The notes below the pieces were generated by a model. It was not told where the DNA came from. It worked only from the letters and a program-made list of their open reading frames with translations, and made no database searches. The position numbers were made by a program, and so were the translations under genes. Shown piece by piece: positions 1 through 5,047 of a DNA stretch of 11,464 bases (positions are counted from its first letter, which is position 1; each line of letters begins with the position of its first letter). Origin of the DNA: an uncultured Faecalibacterium sp. GTDB taxonomy: Bacteria > Bacillota > Clostridia > Oscillospirales > Ruminococcaceae. The stretch is taken from positions 1-11,464 of the forward strand of contig CAKTCY010000062.1 of the NCBI GenBank assembly GCA_934540955.1. The letters are read 5' to 3'.

Positions 1-414
1 GAGGACCGCGTGGAGCTTTCTTTTGACGGTGAAAAAATCACCATCCAGCCACTTGCATCCACAGACCCGGAAGTGTTTCGCAGAAATGCAGAACAGAAAG
101 GACATCAGCTGAAAGAATATCGGTATTATGACGGAGATACGTTGTGTACCGTGATTTTGGCAGATCTTACAGCGGAGCAGATCTGCATCGAAAACAAAGT
201 TGACGAAATACTGGATACTGCGTTTGGTGTGAACGAAACGCCCTCATGGGAAGACTTCCTGGCCTTTCTGGCAGACCGATGCATTCCGAAAACACGAAAG
301 GGCTTGGATTACTATCTGGATGCTGTTGGCGTTCCGGAATATGACCCGGTTCTGCTTGTTGAAAAGACGCAGGGAAGAATGGCGGAGGATCACAAATGGC
401 TGGAAATTATTTGA
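1..414 (+). CDS. Small protein of unknown function upstream of HipA-like kinase (probably 5' partial)
   Basis: The frame is open from the first base of the window to a TGA at 412-414. A GTG at 10 with GAGGA at 1-5 could be the start, but the spacing of four bases is short, so the true start may lie upstream. The product is about 134-137 residues, soluble and acidic, with no membrane segment or signal peptide. I recognise the C-terminal pattern (C-I-P-T-R-GL near residue 91, then Y-D-P and K-T-GRMAEDHKWL at the end) as one seen in small proteins of Firmicute accessory regions, but its function is unknown to me. Its end overlaps the kinase gene by 19 bases, so the two are almost surely co-translated. 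It has no helix-turn-helix and so is not an obvious HipB-type antitoxin. It could be a partner, substrate or regulator of the kinase; that is inference. Confidence 0.65.
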   Translation, partial: EDRVELSFDGEKITIQPLASTDPEVFRRNAEQKGHQLKEYRYYDGDTLCTVILADLTAEQICIENKVDEILDTAFGVNETPSWEDFLAFLADRCIPKTRKGLDYYLDAVGVPEYDPVLLVEKTQGRMAEDHKWLEII

Positions 415-1226
415 CGCTGCATACCAATGACAAGGTCGTGGTGACGACTTCGCGCGGAAATCAGGAAAAATGGTTCGATGCGGAGAAAAATCTCTGGTAT
501 AAGGTGGATGATGGCTGCTTTGAGGCACTGGCAGAAGCTGTTTCCAGTGAAGTCCTGCGTAATTTTACAAATGCAGTTCAGCTGCCGGGAATCTCCGTGG
601 CAAATTACTGGGTCGATACGGCCGAGGTTCATGGTTTGAAACGAGTGGTTTCGGTAAGTGAGAACTTCAAAAGGGAAGATGAGAGTCTTGTTACTGCAAA
701 TACAATCTTGAAGAACAGTCTTGGAACGGACTATCTTGAAGAATTTAACCGCAGGACAAGCCTAAAAGAGAGAATCCGGCTTCTTGTGGATGCAATGGGA
801 GAGGCAACCAGAATGCAGAATATGGGCGCATATCTTACGACATTGTTTGAGGTAGATGCGCTTTTTCTGAATCAGGACCGGCACCTGAACAATATTGCGC
901 TGATTCGGGATAAATTTGGTTATAAGCCCTGCCCGATTTTTGACTGCGGGGCTTCTTTCTTACTGGATTTTGCTCTGTACAGCCCTGAAATTGAAAGCCG
1001 AGCATATCTGACAAAGGCACAGTGCCTTCCGTTCAAATCTCGATTTACGCAGACAGTGCATACGGCACAAGCTCTTTACGGGAAGCAGCTTGAGGTGAAC
1101 ATTGATAAAACAAGTATCGATACGATCCTCGATAAATATCTGTGCTATTACCCGAAACAATTCCACTTTTTGCTGAAAGAGCGTATCGAAACCGTTCTTT
1201 TGGAGCAGCAGAAAAAGCTTTTTTGA
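396..1226 (+). CDS. Compact HipA/CtkA-like Ser/Thr protein kinase
   Basis: The product has 276 residues and carries the kinase core of the HipA family without the extra N-terminal domain of full HipA (about 440 residues). Visible motifs are a glycine-containing RGNQEKWF stretch at 20-27 and a Lys at 37 (LWYKVD) as likely ATP contacts. The catalytic loop NQDRHLNN lies at 159-166, with Asp161 as likely base and Asn166 as metal ligand. IFDCG at 181-185 has Asp183 in the DFG-like position. The ATG at 396 is supported by GGAGG at 384-388 inside the upstream gene. HipA-like kinases phosphorylate proteins such as tRNA synthetases, or act as effectors as in CtkA; the target here is unknown. The gene is translationally coupled to the preceding small gene and followed by a strong terminator, which makes the pair a self-contained cassette. 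The family call is fairly secure, the toxin role is not. Confidence 0.85.
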   Translation: MAGNYLTLHTNDKVVVTTSRGNQEKWFDAEKNLWYKVDDGCFEALAEAVSSEVLRNFTNAVQLPGISVANYWVDTAEVHGLKRVVSVSENFKREDESLVTANTILKNSLGTDYLEEFNRRTSLKERIRLLVDAMGEATRMQNMGAYLTTLFEVDALFLNQDRHLNNIALIRDKFGYKPCPIFDCGASFLLDFALYSPEIESRAYLTKAQCLPFKSRFTQTVHTAQALYGKQLEVNIDKTSIDTILDKYLCYYPKQFHFLLKERIETVLLEQQKKLF

Positions 1227-1240
1227 GAATAGGATAGGGA

Positions 1241-1294
1241 AAGCCGTCTGCAGGCTGCCAAATCATCATTGGCGGCCATGCGGACGGCTTTTGC
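1241..1294 (+). terminator. Rho-independent terminator of the kinase cassette
   Basis: The left arm begins AAGCCGTCTGCAGG at 1241 and the right arm ends GCGGACGGCTTTT at 1292. The arms pair over about 20 bases with a few G-U or mismatched positions around a short AT-rich loop, and a T-rich tail follows. It lies 14 bases after the kinase stop codon. Confidence 0.85.
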
Positions 1295-1304
1295 GTTTGT
1301 GCGT

Positions 1305-1332
1305 ATTATACCCCTTCAGACAAGGGTATAAT
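1305..1332. repeat. Palindrome with TATAAT on both strands
   Basis: The arms ATTATACCC (1305-1313) and GGGTATAAT (1324-1332) are perfect inverted repeats around a ten-base centre, whose edges CTT/AA extend the pairing imperfectly. Each arm reads as a -10 hexamer on one strand. It lies between the kinase terminator and the 3' end of the minus-strand HTH gene. It could be an operator, a bidirectional promoter element or an element end; I cannot tell which. Confidence 0.5.
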
Positions 1333-1363
1333 GAAAAAATCTTTTGGCCGGAGAAAAATTGCC

Positions 1364-1375
1364 ATACCTCACATG
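1364..1375. repeat. 12-bp direct repeat, copy 1 (ATACCTCACATG)
   Basis: The same 12 bases recur at 1884-1895 in the same orientation. This copy contains the stop codon of the minus-strand HTH gene and the other lies just before its 5' coding region, so the pair brackets that gene. Confidence 0.6.
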
Positions 1376-1854
1376 CGCAGCATAGATGGAAAATCGGGCC
1401 CAAGATTTTCGGCCAGAAGCCGGAAACACTTTTGACTGATGGCTTTCTGTCCGGTTTCCCAGCAGCGAATGCTTGTCCTGCCTACCTTGGCGTGGTCGGC
1501 AAGTTGCTGACGGCTCCAGCCTTTTGCCTGGCGGTATTCCCGGAGAAAAGCCCCTCCACCCCGGTGGAAAAACAGGGCGTAGTCATCCAGAAGGTCTTTG
1601 ACTGGAATGGAATAGAAGGCAGCCAGCTTGTCCGCAATCTCCGGGGAGAAACTCCGGCGGAAATTGCCGCTTTCAAGGTCCCGGTAGAGCCATTCTTCCA
1701 TGCCGACCATGGCGGCAACGTCTTTCTGCAGCAGACCAAGGCTGTAGCGGCACCAGCGCATACGGTCGGATGGATTGGTGATTTCGGAGTAGGAATGGTA
1801 CATATGGAAGAACGCCTGTGCTTCCGAAGTGGTGTGCGGCCCGGCAAGCGGCAC
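1369..1854 (-). CDS. Double helix-turn-helix (XRE-type) regulator
   Basis: Read from a GTG at 1854 the product is 161 residues. The first HTH spans about residues 30-80 (RWCRYSLGLLQKDVAAMVG, then a recognition-like helix and DLESGN). A linker reading IPVKDLLDDY follows, and a second XRE-like HTH spans about 105-150 (LREYRQAKGWSRQQLADHAKV, then WETGQKAIS). Paired HTH proteins of this plan are common in accessory regions of gut Oscillospiraceae. The start is uncertain: the frame is open upstream to a TTG at 1974, the segment before the GTG (LYILQ) still looks coding, and neither the GTG nor the first ATG at 1804 has a good Shine-Dalgarno. The original start may have been lost by rearrangement. 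It would bind DNA in the cytoplasm; its target is unknown. It lies downstream of the sigK fragment on the same strand. Confidence 0.75.
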   Translation of the reverse strand: MPLAGPHTTSEAQAFFHMYHSYSEITNPSDRMRWCRYSLGLLQKDVAAMVGMEEWLYRDLESGNFRRSFSPEIADKLAAFYSIPVKDLLDDYALFFHRGGGAFLREYRQAKGWSRQQLADHAKVGRTSIRCWETGQKAISQKCFRLLAENLGPDFPSMLRM

Positions 1855-1883
1855 CTGCAGGATGTAGAGAGGGGTTAGACAGG

Positions 1884-1895
1884 ATACCTCACATG
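1884..1895. repeat. 12-bp direct repeat, copy 2 (ATACCTCACATG)
   Basis: Identical to 1364-1375. It is followed directly by ATACCCTTT at 1896-1904, which is close to the reverse complement of the AAGGGTATAATG stretch at 1322-1333. A short imperfect inverted pair therefore also surrounds the HTH gene. Confidence 0.6.
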
Positions 1896-1941
1896 ATACC
1901 CTTTGAAGTAGAAAAAGGTGACAGCTTTCCTGAGCCCAGAA

Positions 1942-1986
1942 AACCCATTTTGACGCATTTACGCTGCTTTGCAAAATGAGTGGGTT
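1942..1986 (-). other. Imperfect hairpin at the end of the sigK fragment, possible terminator or recombination arm
   Basis: AACCCA (1942-1947) pairs with TGGGTT (1981-1986), and TTTTG (1948-1952) pairs with CAAAA (1972-1976), with a four-base bulge between the two stems. On the minus strand the hairpin overlaps the stop codon of the truncated sigK and is followed by a short T run. It may terminate that gene or be part of a recombination site beside the break. Confidence 0.35.
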
Positions 1987-2354
1987 CTCTTTTCCATCTG
2001 AAAGTGCGCTGGGGAGAGGATAGCATTTTCAATGCAGCGGCTTGCATAGGTGGAAAACCGCGCCTTGCGGGTGGCATCAAAGGTGTCTACCGCTTTCATC
2101 AGCCCGATGGTGCCGATGGAAACCAGATCCTCCTGATCGCCCGGCAGGGCGTAATATTTTTTTACAATGTGCGCCACCAGCCGCAGATTGTGGCGGATCA
2201 GCTTTTCCTGGGCGGCGGCATCCCCGGCGCGCAGGGCACTGAAGGCGGCAGCCTCCTCCCGGGCTGTGAGCGGACGCGGAAAGCAGCCGCTTTCCAGATG
2301 GAGCGCCAGAAACAGAAATTTTGTGGCGAAAAATTGCAGTAAGGTCAGCAGCAC
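1959..2354 (-). pseudogene. sigK: 5' half of sporulation sigma factor SigK, interrupted
   Basis: The frame starts at a GTG at 2354 preceded by GGGAGG and gives 131 residues. Residues 1-113 match the N-terminal half of SigK, which directs late mother-cell transcription in spore formers. There is a hydrophobic pro-like segment (LLQFFATKFLFLALHL, about 5-20), then C-F-P-R-P-L, region 2.1 (RHNLRLVAHIVKKYY, about 54-68), region 2.2 (DLVSIGTIGLMKAVDTFD, about 76-93) and region 2.3 (FSTYASRCIENAIL, 100-113). After Leu113 the similarity stops and 18 unrelated residues lead to a TAA. Regions 3 and 4, needed for -35 recognition, are absent from the window. Full SigK is about 235-240 residues. The break is within a few codons of the skin-element junction of Bacillus sigK (near residue 113), so this is either one arm of a skin-like element or a truncated relic. 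Confidence 0.85.
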
Positions 2355-2384
2355 ACGATATCCCTCCCGGTATATAGTTGCTAG

Positions 2385-2392
2385 ATTGTATG
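2385..2392 (-). promoter_or_regulatory. Sporulation-type -10 box (CATACAAT) upstream of sigK
   Basis: On the minus strand the box reads CATACAAT, an exact match to the -10 consensus known for SigE-type promoters and compatible with SigK ones. It lies 30 bases before the GTG start, with the ribosome site between them. The -35 region is only weakly matched, by ACTATC-like sequence at the expected distance. In Bacillus, sigK is transcribed by SigE, so the position makes sense. Confidence 0.55.
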
Positions 2393-2464
2393 AGCCGGGG
2401 CGCAGATAGTTGCCGGAGAGGCCTTTTGTGTGCAGCAGCTTTTTTGCAGGGGGGAAAGCGTGGT

Positions 2465-2473
2465 AGTATAGCA
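2465..2473 (-). promoter_or_regulatory. Possible extended -10 promoter (TGCTATACT)
   Basis: On the minus strand TGCTATACT fits an extended -10 element about 110 bases before the sigK start. No convincing -35 hexamer is visible, so this is tentative. Confidence 0.3.
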
Positions 2474-2496
2474 CAGAGAAAACGTACGATCGACTG

Positions 2497-2537
2497 AAAA
2501 CAGCCCTCCTGACCATGACGGCCGGGAGGGCTGTTTT
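2497..2537 (-). terminator. Rho-independent terminator, likely bidirectional, after heparinase gene
   Basis: The arms AAAACAGCCCTCC (2497-2509) and GGGAGGGCTGTTTT (2524-2537) form a strong GC-rich stem with a 14-base loop and T runs on both strands. It lies about 40 bases past the stop of the minus-strand lyase gene and separates it from sigK. Confidence 0.85.
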
Positions 2538-2578
2538 TGTGCCTATATTCCGCTGGTGTTCAAATTCTACACCATATT

Positions 2579-4469
2579 TTACCGGATTCCTGCGTTGCAT
2601 GAATTGCTGCTGACCGAAACATCTGCTCCGTATCTGCAATCATCGCTGCCACAGATGCAAAGAGCTATCTGCTTTTTGAACCAGATTCGAGTGCGGTAAA
2701 GACTGTTCTGCCAAGCCAGCTGCAGGCGGTCATCATGGATGGGGAGCTCCTCGGTGGTGATCCGTCCGGCACCCTTCACAGCCATCTGTGCCAGAGTTCC
2801 AACACGCACCACTGCACCATTTATTTCCGGCTTTTCCTCGCTCATCAAGGTCAGTGCGATCTCGCCGGGGTAATCGGTCACATCCTGCACCTGCAAGCTG
2901 TTTTCCGTCAGCTGCGCGGTGCGGCGGTAGTACGTCAGCCCCGGAACCGGTCCGTATGCCGGGGCGATGTTCATGGAGATGGTGTGCAGGTCGCAGCCCA
3001 CCTGCACTTCTGCTGCACGGTACTGGCTGCCCGGCAGCTGCTGCCAACGTTTGCCGTTCGGGTCAAACTCCGGCAGGTTATGCCAGCTTGACTGCATCGT
3101 CCAGATCTCATAGCGCTGGGAGCTGAAGGTCTTTTTGCTGTAGGTCTCCACGCCGATATCCACCAGCAGAGGTCTGCCGTCCCGGTACAGGGTCACGCTG
3201 CCCACATCATTGTGGTTATGGCTGTCGTTGTTGCAGCCAGCCTTGACCCCGGCGACCCAAGCCCCGCTGCGTGATACAAGGATCCCCACACTGGGGTACC
3301 AGACACTTTGTGCTGCTTGTGGCTGTGCCGTCTGGGCATACGTCAGCACCTCATCCTCATACAGGGCCGTCTGGAGATGATAGTATAGGTTGATGCCCTC
3401 GCTGATATCCGGGTGGTGCAGGCGATCCGGGTCTGTATTTTTCACCGCCTCACTCCAGTCCTTTGCGGCAAGGGTCATCAGCGGTATACTGCCCACCCGC
3501 TTGCCAAACAGATATTCCCGCACACCACGCTCCCCGGCAAGCGGGCTGCAATCCGAGAAGTTCAGGTAATATTTGCCGTCAACGTGCATTTTTACGATAT
3601 ATTCTGCCATGGCGCGGATCTTCGGCTCCTGCCATACCGTATCAAATACGCCCGGTGCCATGGCACAAAGCAGCTCCAACGCACCATACATGGTCAGTGC
3701 GGCATGGCGGTAATATTGTGCGCCTTCGCTGCAGCAGCCGTCCTCGCCGTACTCGTCCAGAAAGCAGTCCAGACTTGCCGCAGCCCTTTCGATATAGGTC
3801 GGCAGTTCCGCAGCGGGTACAAGCTGTGCTGCGGCGACCAGAACATTCTGGGTACACCAAGGCGTCCAGTTGTTGCACTGCTCTCCCTTGCCGCCCATCC
3901 ACCAGAAATGCTCCGTACAGTAAGGCTGAAGGATGCGCTGTTCCACCTCCTGCTTCAGCCTTGCACATAGTCCGGGGGCATAAGCATCCAGTTTTTCACC
4001 CAGCAGACCATATACGGTCGCAATAAGTGCACCAGTCTCGGCTCCAAACAAATCTACAATGGGACGCTTCCGATCCGGCAAGGGGAGCGGCGGTGCATCG
4101 CGGACGTAAAGATTATGTGCAGGCACCTGCCATGCGCTCTCCTCGCAGATCGTCCAACAGGCATCTGCAACGGCTGGCAGAAGGCTGCCGGTTCCGCTGA
4201 TAAGTTCTGCCATGGTCAGCGCACAAAGTGTGCGGCGGCGGACAAAATACGGCGCTTCGTAGTGGCTCCGATTGCCTGTTCTGGTAAAGTCCAGCCAGAG
4301 GGACAGCGGCAGCTCTGGCCGCGCATTTTGGCTGTGCAGTACCTCGCTGCCTGCACGCAGCCAGCGTTCGGAACAGGAAAGGTGCACCCCACACCTGCCG
4401 CTCCGATTCGTCAGGAAACAATTTGGGGCACTGCGGCGCATAGGGACGGCTCAGCAGTTCAGTCAGCAT
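2579..4469 (-). pseudogene. Heparinase II/III family polysaccharide lyase, frameshifted near its 5' end
   Basis: The main frame runs from about 4388 to the TAA at 2579-2581 (roughly 600 residues). It carries heparinase II/III features: an RTGNRSHYEAPYF motif and CEESAWQVPAHN in the N-terminal helical domain, NNWTPWC, and the C-terminal beta-domain motif NNDSHNHNDVGSV followed by a DIG strand and W-HN-PEF. The conserved His and Asn are those used by this class for beta-elimination of uronic-acid polysaccharides. The real start is probably the ATG at 4469, which has AAAAGGAT before it and encodes MLTELLSRPYAPQCPKLFPD. That frame differs from the main one. Removing one base from the CCCC run at 4387-4390 joins the two frames smoothly. 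The alternative start at 4441 gives a poor N-terminus. The start lies six bases after the AraC fragment, so they once formed an operon. No signal peptide is seen, suggesting a cytoplasmic enzyme acting on imported oligosaccharides. Confidence 0.82.
4387..4390. other. Probable frameshift site in the lyase gene (CCCC run)
   Basis: On the minus strand this is the GGGG of TGTGGGGTGC. With three Gs instead of four, the frame beginning at the ATG at 4469 continues directly into the lyase frame. A real indel, phase variation or a sequencing error are all possible. Confidence 0.55.
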
Positions 4470-4475
4470 GGCTTT

Positions 4476-4748
4476 TCATCCTTTTTCTGTCGTGTATTTT
4501 TTCTGATACTCTGTCGGTGTCATGCCCAGATAGCGCTTGAACACCCGTGTGAAATAGTAAGCATTTTCAAAGCCCAGCATATAGGAGATCTCATAGATGC
4601 GGTACTGCCCCTGTCGGATCAGCTCGCTGGCACGGCGGCATTTTTGCTCGTTGATAAACTCCACCAGCGTCTGGTCATACTGCTTTTTGAACAGCGCCGA
4701 AAGATACCCCGGTGAGATGCAGATGTGGTCTGCCACATCCTGCAGCAT
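4476..4748 (-). pseudogene. C-terminal DNA-binding part of an AraC-type regulator, 5' truncated
   Basis: About 90 residues remain and cover nearly the whole AraC-type double helix-turn-helix domain. The first HTH is LQDVADHICISPGYLSALFKKQYDQ, and FINEQKCRRASELI follows. The second HTH contains the family signature YEISYMLGFENAYYFTRVFKR, ending GMTPTEYQKKY. Regulators of this kind near polysaccharide lyases are usually 250-550 residues with a sensor or receiver domain ahead of the HTH; that part is missing. Sequence before Leu-Gln-Asp-Val belongs to the opposite-strand GH88 gene, so the gene was cut near 4740-4748. An ATG at 4763 keeps the frame open but has no role I can support. The TGA at 4476-4478 is six bases before the lyase start. 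Without its sensor domain and promoter it is unlikely to work as the original switch, though a free HTH domain could still bind DNA if expressed. Confidence 0.85.
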
Positions 4749-5031
4749 TGCAGCCTGCGGCATTCTGGAAATGCTGCCCTTCCTGCCGGAGGAAAAAACA
4801 GCTTATTATCACAAGATCGCGCTGGAGCTGGCGGACGCTCTGGTGCAGCACTGCGCTGTGACAGACCCTGCTGTTTCCAACGGCCTGCTGCTGCACGGCG
4901 TTTATGCAAAAAATTCGCCCTACAACCCCATCCCGAAGGACCGCGGTGTGGACGAATGCAACACATTGGGCGACTACTTCTATCTGGAGCTGCTGACCCG
5001 CCTGACCACCCATTGGGATCCCTACTGGTAA
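4741..5031 (+). pseudogene. C-terminal end of GH88 unsaturated glucuronyl hydrolase, 5' truncated
   Basis: The last 97 or so codons of a glycoside hydrolase family 88 enzyme are visible: SIAACGILEM, then AYYHKIALELADALV, SNGLLLHGVYAK, and the family's conserved GVDECNTLGDYFYLELLTRL before the WDPYW end. GH88 enzymes (about 370-400 residues) hydrate and cleave the unsaturated uronic acid left at the non-reducing end by lyases such as heparinase II/III. The catalytic aspartates lie in the missing N-terminal three quarters, so the fragment cannot be active. The frame is open back to about 4597, but the part before 4741 is the antisense of the AraC domain. The stop TAA (5029-5031) overlaps the AAAGGAGG ribosome site of the next gene, which shows that the two were an operon. 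Confidence 0.87.
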
Positions 5032-5047
5032 AAGGAGGCTGTGTGCA

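Noticed and set aside
1..1226. A classical HipBA toxin-antitoxin pair
   Set aside because: The upstream protein has no helix-turn-helix and the kinase lacks the HipA N-terminal domain, so the standard HipBA label is not justified.
1291..1878. A 195-codon plus-strand open frame
   Set aside because: The opposite strand encodes a clear double-HTH protein; the plus frame has no recognisable motif or ribosome site.
3413..4026. Overlapping plus-strand frames of about 185 codons
   Set aside because: They are shadows of the minus-strand heparinase II/III gene.
4740..4745. A PstI site (CTGCAG) exactly at the AraC/GH88 junction, suggesting a cloning chimera
   Set aside because: A six-base site is common in such GC-rich sequence and both sides belong to the same kind of locus, so a natural deletion is simpler; kept only as a caution about assembly.
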